Shown one piece after another: positions 1 through 7,252 of a DNA stretch of 64,000 bases. Source of the DNA: Chitinophagaceae bacterium (GTDB taxonomy: Bacteria > Bacteroidota > Bacteroidia > Chitinophagales > Chitinophagaceae). Under the pieces are notes generated by a model. That model worked only from the letters and a program-made list of their open reading frames with translations, was not told the origin of the DNA and ran no database searches. The position numbers were made by a program, and so were the translations under genes. The stretch spans positions 62,001 through 126,000 of the forward strand of contig CANGYR010000005.1 of the NCBI GenBank assembly GCA_947458275.1. The letters run 5' to 3'. Within the stretch, counting starts at the first letter, position 1. Every line of letters begins with the position of its first letter.

Positions 1-591
1 CAACTGCTCATCATTCGACCCTGTGCCTCGACCCACACAATCGCTTATAGGAAGTTTCGTGTAGTGATGCATGATCAACGCAGCTGAAGACGTATTGCCG
101 ATGCCCATTTCACCAAAACCAATAGTATTGGAGCCCTGATTGTAAATATCCTGTACAATTGATTTTCCTTTTTCAAGAGCCAGTTGCATTTCATTTTCAC
201 TCATCGCATTTCCTTCACTGTAATCTTTTGTGCTATGATTTATTTTAGCATGTATGATAGGCAGTGAATGATCAAAGTCAAAATTCACTCCGGCATCTAC
301 AACCGTAAGTCCGATACCATGTTGTTTGGTAAAAACATTTATCGCCGCTCCTCCCTTTACAAAGTTCAATACCATTTGTGCAGTCACCGCCTGAGGATAA
401 GGGTTCACCACTCCTTTAGCTGCAATGCCATGATCGCCGGCGAATACGATAATATGTGGCTTGTTGATTTGTGGTTCTAAGGTATTCTGAATGATGCCAA
501 CTTTAAGCGCAATTTTCTCGAGTACGCCCAAAGCGCCTACCGGCTTGGTTTTGGCATCAATCTTATGTTGTAGTTGTTTAGCTATGCTCAT
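1..591 (-). CDS. cobT: CobT, nicotinate-nucleotide:dimethylbenzimidazole phosphoribosyltransferase (3' end outside window)
   Basis: Transfers the phosphoribosyl group of nicotinate mononucleotide to 5,6-dimethylbenzimidazole, making the lower ligand of cobalamin. About 197 N-terminal residues are visible, reading from ATG at 591. Family hallmarks seen: KTKPVGALGVLE near the N terminus, AGDHGIAAKGVVNPYP around residues 50-65, GFGEMGIGNTSSAA, and GRGTGS near the window edge. It starts 4 bases after the stop of the TonB receptor gene, so the two are almost certainly cotranscribed behind the cobalamin riboswitch. That fits uptake of corrinoid followed by lower-ligand assembly. The C terminus, including the catalytic glutamate, is outside the window. 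Confidence 0.93.
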   Translation of the reverse strand, partial: MSIAKQLQHKIDAKTKPVGALGVLEKIALKVGIIQNTLEPQINKPHIIVFAGDHGIAAKGVVNPYPQAVTAQMVLNFVKGGAAINVFTKQHGIGLTVVDAGVNFDFDHSLPIIHAKINHSTKDYSEGNAMSENEMQLALEKGKSIVQDIYNQGSNTIGFGEMGIGNTSSAALIMHHYTKLPISDCVGRGTGSNDEQL

Positions 592-595
592 TGTT

Positions 596-2527
596 TTACC
601 ATTCAAGTGTTAAACCGCCCTGCACCATCACCGGTATGCTGTTAAAGCCGCGAATATCAAAAAATTTCACGTTGGTAATGTTTCTGCCTTCGGCAAAAAA
701 TTTCAGTTTGTTGTTGAATTGATATGAACCATACGCCCCGAAAATCACATAGGGATTAAGCAGTTCATCGGGAACCTGGTAACCGCCCACATCATAACGC
801 TTGCTTACTGCGCGGGCATTGAGAGAGAAATACCATTTGTTTTTCAGCGTATATCCGGCATTTACTGTCATGCTGTGATCGGGACGCTTGAGCAAATAGC
901 CGTAGGAAGTATCTTTTTGTGTAATTCTGCTTTGAACAAATTCTGTTCCTTTTAACAAGGTGTAGTTAAGCGTGAATTGTAGATTTTTCACAGGAGTCAT
1001 GGTCAATTCATATTCAATTCCTCTTACAATTTGATTGGGTATGTTGTAGTATTTGAAATTTACATAATCAAAATCGATTCCGGTTTTTGTTTCTCTGTAA
1101 AAAAACACGGCGCGCTGGCGAACGTTTTTATTGTTTTCCTCAATCCCTGCTTCGTAGGTAATGCTCTCTTCTGGGCGTAATTTGATATTGCCGGCATACG
1201 CATCATAGAGCTGATACAGACTTGGGGTTTTAAATCCGGTAGCGATGCTTCCGAAAATGCGATAGCGGTCGTTTATAGAATAACTTGGGTTAAATGTAAA
1301 TGTGTGATTGCTGCCGTAGCGGCTGTTTTCATTGAGTCTGGCACCCAATTCAACATTAAGCTTTTTATTGAGTCCGTTATATATCAGCGAGCCATAAATG
1401 GATTGCTGGGTGAGAAAGGTATCTTTAAAGGAACTGTTGAAAGGACCAAAGGAACTTACAGAGGTAAAATTATTATTGAACGACTGGTATCTGTAATCCA
1501 CTCCCTGAAGCAGCGTCAATCCTTTACACAACTCAACACTTAAAAACAATTCAGCAAAATGATTTTTACTCGAATAATCGTCGCGTGAATATTTATTAAA
1601 TCCTCCTATGTCCGTGCTGTCATCAAGATAATTTCTTTTAGTCTGAGTAAACATGTAATTACCGGTTAAAGAGAATGCGGATTTCTTAAAAACAAATCCA
1701 CCGCCGGCATTCAGACTCCTGTTTTTTTGTGTAAAATCTTTATCGTCTTTAAATGTGCCGTTGTCAACCGTTGCACGATACTGACTCATTTGAACAAATC
1801 CTTTCAGGCTAAGTTGTTCGGTGGCATTATATTTAAGCGAACCGCCAAAATTTTGTCCGCTGAATCCGTCCTTATCAAAATCAGCATTGCCTGTTTGATC
1901 ATTTGCCGATGAAAAACCATTTGTTCTGCTGTAAGACTGGCGAATTTGATATTCCAGTTTGCTGATGGTTCCACCGGCTTTGATGGCGGTACGGAGTGTA
2001 CCGTAATTACCGCCGATAATGGTACTTCTTCCCTGCAGAGGTCCATCTGCATTGGCAGATTGAGTAATAATATTAATAACGCCGGCTGAAGCATCGCTGC
2101 CGTAGAGTGTTGACTGCGCGCCCCGGGCAATCTCAATTCTCTCCACATCATTCACGGAAAGCAGATTGAGATCAAATTCGTTATTGATTTGTGAAGGATC
2201 ATTTACCGGTATTCCGTCAAGCAAAATCAATACCCTTCCGCTTGCTGCTCCTCTCATATAAGTTGTCTGCACCGTCCCGGCATTGTTCAGTGCGCCGTTT
2301 ATAGTTATGCCTGCCTGATCATTGAGAATCTGCGCAACGCTGCTGCCCTGGCTTCTGTTGAGTACATCTCTGCCAATTACCGTTACCACTTTACCTGTGG
2401 AAGATTGTTTTTGCTGAATACGGTTAGCGGTTACGATAACCTCGTCAAGTGAGTGAATAATAGTGTCTTGTTGCGCGTACGCGTAACTGCTGAACAGAAC
2501 AGCAGTCACAAAAAAAATTTTCTTCAT
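596..2527 (-). CDS. btuB: BtuB-like TonB-dependent corrinoid receptor
   Basis: Outer-membrane TonB-dependent receptor of 643 residues, taken to import cobalamin because of the riboswitch upstream and cobT downstream. The chosen ATG at 2527 begins a clear signal peptide (MKKIFFVTAVLFSSYAYA) followed by a TonB-box-like DEVIVTANR; an upstream in-frame ATG at 2599 would put 24 polar/aromatic residues before it and is less likely. The plug domain (about residues 40-150) has the usual ILLDGIPVND and RIEIARGAQSTLYGSDASAGVINI blocks in two parts. The rest is a 22-stranded-type barrel, ending in an aromatic residue (LEW). Substrate is inferred from context, not from the protein. Confidence 0.9.
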   Translation of the reverse strand: MKKIFFVTAVLFSSYAYAQQDTIIHSLDEVIVTANRIQQKQSSTGKVVTVIGRDVLNRSQGSSVAQILNDQAGITINGALNNAGTVQTTYMRGAASGRVLILLDGIPVNDPSQINNEFDLNLLSVNDVERIEIARGAQSTLYGSDASAGVINIITQSANADGPLQGRSTIIGGNYGTLRTAIKAGGTISKLEYQIRQSYSRTNGFSSANDQTGNADFDKDGFSGQNFGGSLKYNATEQLSLKGFVQMSQYRATVDNGTFKDDKDFTQKNRSLNAGGGFVFKKSAFSLTGNYMFTQTKRNYLDDSTDIGGFNKYSRDDYSSKNHFAELFLSVELCKGLTLLQGVDYRYQSFNNNFTSVSSFGPFNSSFKDTFLTQQSIYGSLIYNGLNKKLNVELGARLNENSRYGSNHTFTFNPSYSINDRYRIFGSIATGFKTPSLYQLYDAYAGNIKLRPEESITYEAGIEENNKNVRQRAVFFYRETKTGIDFDYVNFKYYNIPNQIVRGIEYELTMTPVKNLQFTLNYTLLKGTEFVQSRITQKDTSYGYLLKRPDHSMTVNAGYTLKNKWYFSLNARAVSKRYDVGGYQVPDELLNPYVIFGAYGSYQFNNKLKFFAEGRNITNVKFFDIRGFNSIPVMVQGGLTLEW

Positions 2528-2644
2528 CTTAATGAAATTTTTTGGTGACTGCTTCCAGGAAATAAAAAAAGAAAGAAAACTGAAAAATGATTGATGCATC
2601 CTTCAATCTTCAAGCCTTTCACCCGAAAGCTGAATATTGGTTGT

Positions 2645-2806
2645 GATGTTGGCAGGTCTTCTGACTTACTCTCTGTTCACCGCCTTCCCATCCTTTGGGG
2701 ACAGTGGCTTGGAGGATGAACAGGTTACTGAGCTTACAGCTACGGGGATAGTGCCGGACTTACACCGGGCTTCCCTTTTAATTCCGATTACTCGAAAACC
2801 AAATCG
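2645..2806 (-). promoter_or_regulatory. Cobalamin (AdoCbl) riboswitch
   Basis: On the minus strand this stretch carries the conserved blocks of the cobalamin riboswitch: GGGAAGCCCGGTGTAAGTCC, then CACTATCCCCGTAGCTGTAA, then AGCCACTG, GGGAAGG, and finally the B12-box-like AGTAAGTCAGAAGACCTGCC. A possible P1 stem is CCGATTTGG/AATCGG at the 5' end. A TATATTTG box at 2811-2818 would start the RNA at about 2805. It sits about 120 bases before the receptor gene and should repress btuB-cobT when adenosylcobalamin is abundant. Confidence 0.95.
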
Positions 2807-2858
2807 GTTGCAAATATAAACGTAAAGTAGAAATTGCCTAATTTATTTTTACATAGCA

Positions 2859-3260
2859 TTATTCCTGAATAAATACGCGGTCTGTACCGTCAAATTTTGG
2901 CGATTGAATGGACAATACTTTCAACGGTTTGTCTCCGATTACGCGGACAACCGCATGCTTTGTTCCTTTTGGAATATTAAGGTAGTCGCCCGACTGTATA
3001 ATAATTTTCATATCGCCAAATATCATTTCAGCATTACCCTCCAGCACTACAATATTTTCTGTATGCGTTTGATGAAAATGTCCTTTTACTTCCTTTTTTA
3101 CCCAAATAATAAAACTGCTCTGTAGAGAGTCTTCTGCTATTTTCTGAACGTGAACATTGTCAAACTGTGCCGGCGGATCATAAGAAGACAAGGATTGAAA
3201 AGTCTGACCACTGGCAAACCGGGGAGAAGTTGCAAATAAAAAAAATATAAGTAGGCGCAT
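2859..3260 (-). CDS. Secreted cupin-domain protein
   Basis: A 133-residue protein with an N-terminal signal peptide (MRLLIFFLFATSPRFASG) and one cupin barrel. The metal-binding cupin motif 1 is seen as HFHQTHTENIVVLEG and motif 2 as GDYLNIPKGTKHAVV. Such proteins bind a divalent metal; no substrate can be named. A TATCTTTG promoter box lies 16 bases before the ATG on the minus strand. It stands alone between the riboswitch and the toxin-antitoxin pair. Confidence 0.8.
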   Translation of the reverse strand: MRLLIFFLFATSPRFASGQTFQSLSSYDPPAQFDNVHVQKIAEDSLQSSFIIWVKKEVKGHFHQTHTENIVVLEGNAEMIFGDMKIIIQSGDYLNIPKGTKHAVVRVIGDKPLKVLSIQSPKFDGTDRVFIQE

Positions 3261-3464
3261 GATTGATTATTGGCTTCAAAGATATTGGCATTTTTCTTTC
3301 GGGGAGGACTGTGATGATAAAATATAAACTCAGAAGGTAATCCTCCCTGCATCTGATTGGATTTTTCACTCGAATGGGCCGTTTTTTTCCTCTCATTATA
3401 TAACTGTTTATGTTGAGCTTTACTCATTCAAGACAAGCAAGAGTATATTTTTTTAACTGGCAAA

Positions 3465-3483
3465 ACTTCACTTTTTGTGAAGT
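3465..3483. promoter_or_regulatory. Inverted repeat upstream of higBA, probable antitoxin operator
   Basis: A perfect dyad, ACTTCAC and GTGAAGT separated by TTTTT, ends 23 bases before the higB ATG. A TAACTTTA element at 3490-3497 could be the -7 box. HigA-type antitoxins repress their own operon by binding such palindromes, so this is the likely operator. The binding itself is inference. Confidence 0.6.
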
Positions 3484-3506
3484 ATTTCTTAACTTTACAT
3501 AGAACA

Positions 3507-3839
3507 ATGAAAATCCATTTGATTAAAGAAAAAACAATCAAATCATTTATTTACAAAAGCCCTAAAAGCCATGAGTCTTTCAACGAATGGATTTACAAGG
3601 TAAAATTTGCAGACTGGAAGACTCCGGCGGATATTAAAAAAACATTTTCAGCGGCGGATCTGTTGGGAAACGGTTCCTTGAGGGTTGTTTTTGACATCGG
3701 CGGAAATAATTATCGCATGATTTGTAAATATCATTTCGGAAAAAACAGGATTCACTTGTTTGTCTGCTGGATAGGAACACATGCACAATATAATAAACTA
3801 TGCAAAAGAAATAAACAATACAACGTAAATGAATACTAA
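3507..3839 (+). CDS. higB: HigB-type toxin, mRNA interferase
   Basis: A 110-residue toxin of the HigB (RelE-like fold) family that cuts mRNA on the ribosome. The ATG at 3507 (MKIHLIKEKT) is preferred over an upstream in-frame start because the family begins close to this point. Family pattern seen: a WIYKVKFADWKTPADIKKTF block around residues 30-50, then RVVFDIGGNNYRMICKYHF and the C-terminal WIGTHAQYNKLCK. The antitoxin gene follows after 10 bases. Toxin-first order is normal for higBA. Confidence 0.88.
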   Translation: MKIHLIKEKTIKSFIYKSPKSHESFNEWIYKVKFADWKTPADIKKTFSAADLLGNGSLRVVFDIGGNNYRMICKYHFGKNRIHLFVCWIGTHAQYNKLCKRNKQYNVNEY

Positions 3840-3849
3840 ATAAATAAAT

Positions 3850-4296
3850 ATGGAACAAGGATTAAAATATACCGTCATTCATTCGAAAAAACAATACGAT
3901 ACTTATTGTAAAAAGTTGGAAGAGCTGGTTTTTCTTAAAATTAAAAATAAAGCTATAAAAGAGGAAGTTGAATTACTGACAGTGCTCATTGAAAAATATG
4001 ATGAAGAGAACAACATCAGCTATAAGCTCGACCCAATCGATCTTCTTAAGTCTTTAATGAAAGAACACCATATTAAGCCTGTAGACCTGTCAAAAATCCT
4101 TAATGTCAGCGAAGGGCTGGTATCTGATATGCTACACAGAAAAAAAGGAATGTCAAAGGAAACCATCCGCATTCTATCAAAGAAATTCAAACTAAGACAA
4201 GAAGCTTTTAATAAACCCTATAAATTGGTCACGGTAGATTTCAAAAAAGCAGAAAGCAGTAGGAATAAAAAAAATAAATTAAAATTAACAGCATAA
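3850..4296 (+). CDS. higA: HigA-type antitoxin, XRE-family helix-turn-helix
   Basis: A 148-residue antitoxin with a long N-terminal helical part and a helix-turn-helix at about residues 68-115 (LLKSLMKEHHIKPVDLSKIL, then VSEGLVSDMLHRKKGMSKET). It should bind and neutralise the HigB toxin and repress the operon through the dyad at 3465-3483. The C terminus is lysine-rich (KKAESSRNKKNKLKL). The pair sits between unrelated genes on both sides, as expected for a mobile accessory module. Confidence 0.88.
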   Translation: MEQGLKYTVIHSKKQYDTYCKKLEELVFLKIKNKAIKEEVELLTVLIEKYDEENNISYKLDPIDLLKSLMKEHHIKPVDLSKILNVSEGLVSDMLHRKKGMSKETIRILSKKFKLRQEAFNKPYKLVTVDFKKAESSRNKKNKLKLTA

Positions 4297-4428
4297 GCAC
4301 CAAGTTGAAGCGAATCGTGAAAGCCAATGACCTTAGTCAGTCCCTTTGGTTTCCTGTAATATTTCATCTACTAACCGCTCATAGAATTGATTGATGATTT
4401 TACCCCGGTAATCAGTTAATTTTGCAGT

Positions 4429-5877
4429 ATGCGTCTGTTTGTATTTTTTGCTGTTTTATTACTTTCCGGATCAGGATTGATTGCTCAAAAAAAATGGGAT
4501 CTCAAATCCTGTGTAGAGCATGCTATGCAGAACAATATTTCTGTAAAGCAAACGGATCTTCAATCAAAAATTGCCGAGCTTACCTATAAACAGAGCAAAC
4601 TCTCTCTCTTCCCTAATGCAAATCTAGCTACGAATGGCGCTTTCAACAGCGGTAATAACCAGGACCCTACTACGTTTACCAGGGTAACGCAGAATTATTA
4701 TTCGGCAGGAATGCAACTGCAAACAAGTGCTGATATTTTTAATTTTTTCAGCAAACGCAATACCATAGCATCCAATGAATGGGAATTACTTGCGGCCAAA
4801 GCCAATGTCAATAAGGTTAAATACGACATCGCGCTTTCTACCGCCAATGCTTATCTGCAAGTGTTGCTTGCAAAAGAACAACAAAAAATTGCGGGCGCTC
4901 AAATTGAACAAACAACGCTGCAGCTGCAAAAAACCAGAAAACAGGTAAATGCGGGTGTGCTGCCTGAATTAAACGCTACGCAACTTGAAGCGCAATTGGC
5001 CGCCGACAGCGGAAATTATATTGCATCAAAGGGAAATGTTGAACAGGCAATTTTGTCTCTGAAAACATTGATGAACATAGACGCCGGCGAAGCATTCGAC
5101 ATTGAAACGCCACCTGTTGAAAGTATTCCAATGGAAAGTATTGCTGACTTACAACCGGAATATGTATACAGCGAGGCATTGAAAAACCAGCCACAACAAC
5201 TGGGTAATGAATTCAGAATCAAAGCCGCACAAAAAAGTATTTCGGCGTCTAAGGCAGCCCGTTATCCCGCTTTGTCCGCTTTTGGGAGTCTCGGGACAAA
5301 CTATCTCGCTTTTGATAAGCGACCAATCTATGAAAAAATCATCACCGGTTATACTTCCACCGGATTGGTTGCCAATGCAGGCGGAGGAGTTTTGTATGAC
5401 GTACAAATGCCGGTATTCGTCAATGGCAATGTGATTGATTTTATACGTGCAGGCTCTTTTGGCGAACAGTTAAAAAACAATTTCAGAAAGGCAGTAGGAC
5501 TCAATCTAAGTATTCCAATCTTCAACGGCTGGAGCGCGTCCTCTCAATATGAAAGAAATAAACTGAATTTATCCAGACTGCAATTGCAAAAAGAACAAGA
5601 CAATCAAAAACTGAAACAGGACATCTACCAGGCATATACTGCGGCAATGGTTGCACTTGAAAGAAACAATGCCACACAAAAAGCAGTGGCTGCAAATGAA
5701 AAAGCATACGATTTTGCAGGGAAACGATACAATATCGGAGCATTGAGTACGTATGATTTCATTGCTACACAAAACAATCTCCTCCGCGCCAAACTTGAAT
5801 ACAGCATCAGCAGATTTGATTATGTATTTAAAATGAAAGTGCTTGAATTTTATAAAGGCGCAGGATTAAAATTGTAA
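4429..5877 (+). CDS. TolC/NodT-family outer-membrane efflux channel
   Basis: A 482-residue outer-membrane channel of the TolC family: signal peptide (MRLFVFFAVLLLSGSGLIAQ), then two repeats of long helices (residues about 25-220 and 255-470), opening with WDLKSCVEHAMQNNISVKQ, a typical family start. It is first in a three-gene run with an adaptor protein and an outer-membrane barrel. A TAATTTTG promoter box (4417-4424) ends only four bases before the ATG, so the transcript would begin at or next to the start codon. Substrate unknown. Confidence 0.9.
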   Translation: MRLFVFFAVLLLSGSGLIAQKKWDLKSCVEHAMQNNISVKQTDLQSKIAELTYKQSKLSLFPNANLATNGAFNSGNNQDPTTFTRVTQNYYSAGMQLQTSADIFNFFSKRNTIASNEWELLAAKANVNKVKYDIALSTANAYLQVLLAKEQQKIAGAQIEQTTLQLQKTRKQVNAGVLPELNATQLEAQLAADSGNYIASKGNVEQAILSLKTLMNIDAGEAFDIETPPVESIPMESIADLQPEYVYSEALKNQPQQLGNEFRIKAAQKSISASKAARYPALSAFGSLGTNYLAFDKRPIYEKIITGYTSTGLVANAGGGVLYDVQMPVFVNGNVIDFIRAGSFGEQLKNNFRKAVGLNLSIPIFNGWSASSQYERNKLNLSRLQLQKEQDNQKLKQDIYQAYTAAMVALERNNATQKAVAANEKAYDFAGKRYNIGALSTYDFIATQNNLLRAKLEYSISRFDYVFKMKVLEFYKGAGLKL

Positions 5878-5902
5878 TTTCCAAAACGTCAAACTCGTTT
5901 CT

Positions 5903-7252
5903 ATGAATAAAAAAACTAAATGGATTGTGATTGGTTCGGTCTTATTGACCGTGGCATTAGTGGTTATGAGCAAAATGGGCGTATTCGGAAAAGATGAAGG
6001 GATAAAAGTAACTGCAGAGAAAGCGCAAAAACGCACCATCATCGAGCTTGTAAATGCCAGCGGAAAAGTATATCCTGAAATAGAAGTGAAAATCAGTCCC
6101 GATATAAGCGGAGAAATTACCGAGCTGTATGTACAGGAAGGAGATACAGTAAAAAAAGGACAGTTAATGGCAAAAATTTATGCCGATATATACAGCATCC
6201 AACGCGATCAGGCCGCTTCCGGTGTTGAACAATCCAGGGCGCAGGTAGCTAACTCACAGTCTGCCTTAAACGCACTTAATGCACAATTGGAACAGGCACA
6301 GCGCAATTACGACATGCAGAAAAAATTATTCGACGAAAAAGTTATCAGTCTGAGTGAATTCAATGTTGCTGACGCTGCACTGAAAACAGCAAAAGCCAAC
6401 TATAATGCTGCGGTTCAGGGTATCCGCGGCGGCTCCGCCGCCGTGCAGGCCGCACAAGCCAACCTCAACAGAGCTGCGAAAGACTTGAGTCGAACTATGA
6501 TTATAGCTCCGATGGACGGTGTGGTGAGTTTGCTCAATGTAAAAAAAGGCGAGAAAGTTGCAGGGAATAGTTTTAATGTGGGAACTGAGATTTTACGCAT
6601 CGCAGATATGGATAAAATTGAAGTAAGAGTAGATGTAGGAGAGAATGACATTCCTAAAGTAAAATTAGGCGACAGTGCTATTGTCGATATAGATGCTTAC
6701 AGCGACAGAAAATTTAAAGGCATCGTTACACAGATTGCCAGCAGCAATATAGGAGCGGCTCAAGCCGGCCTTACTTCTGCCACAACAGATGTAACACAAT
6801 ATAAAGTATATATCCGCCTTCTCCCTGAAAGCTATACTGATCTTTTAGGAAAAGGATCTTTCCCATTCAGACCGGGAATGAGTGCCAGTGCCGATATTCA
6901 GACAAAAACAGAAAAGAATGTATTGAGCGTTCCCATCAATGCTGTGACTACGCGAAGTAAAAATGAAGAAGAAGAAAAAATAAAAAATAAAGACGCGAAT
7001 AAAGAAAAAGAAGAATCTTCCCCTTCAATGGACGACTTAGAGGTGATTGTATTTAAACTTGAGAAAGACGGGAAGGTGAGTAAAGTAAAAGTTAAAACCG
7101 GCATTCAGGATATCAATTATATATACATCACAGAAGGACTGAATGAGGGAGATGAAGTAATTACAGGGCCCTATGATGTAGTAAGCAAAACACTTAACGT
7201 AAAAAGTAAAGTGAAAAAAGTAGATAAAAAAGAATTGTTTGAAAAAAAATAA
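5903..7252 (+). CDS. HlyD/AcrA-type periplasmic adaptor protein
   Basis: A 449-residue membrane-fusion protein. A single membrane anchor lies at about residues 6-25; then split lipoyl halves (EVKISPDISGEITELYVQEG and MIIAPMDGVVSLLNVKKGEK) around a coiled-coil hairpin (about residues 90-190), then a beta-barrel domain. A highly charged insert rich in Glu and Lys (about residues 350-375) precedes the last domain, and the tail is basic. It would couple an inner-membrane pump to the TolC partner 26 bases upstream. No ABC or RND pump gene lies in the cluster, so the pump must be encoded elsewhere. Confidence 0.9.
   Translation: MNKKTKWIVIGSVLLTVALVVMSKMGVFGKDEGIKVTAEKAQKRTIIELVNASGKVYPEIEVKISPDISGEITELYVQEGDTVKKGQLMAKIYADIYSIQRDQAASGVEQSRAQVANSQSALNALNAQLEQAQRNYDMQKKLFDEKVISLSEFNVADAALKTAKANYNAAVQGIRGGSAAVQAAQANLNRAAKDLSRTMIIAPMDGVVSLLNVKKGEKVAGNSFNVGTEILRIADMDKIEVRVDVGENDIPKVKLGDSAIVDIDAYSDRKFKGIVTQIASSNIGAAQAGLTSATTDVTQYKVYIRLLPESYTDLLGKGSFPFRPGMSASADIQTKTEKNVLSVPINAVTTRSKNEEEEKIKNKDANKEKEESSPSMDDLEVIVFKLEKDGKVSKVKVKTGIQDINYIYITEGLNEGDEVITGPYDVVSKTLNVKSKVKKVDKKELFEKK

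Noticed and set aside
3137..3427. Minus-strand open frames overlapping the cupin gene start
   Set aside because: They overlap the cupin gene or its promoter, lack motifs and read unlike coding sequence.
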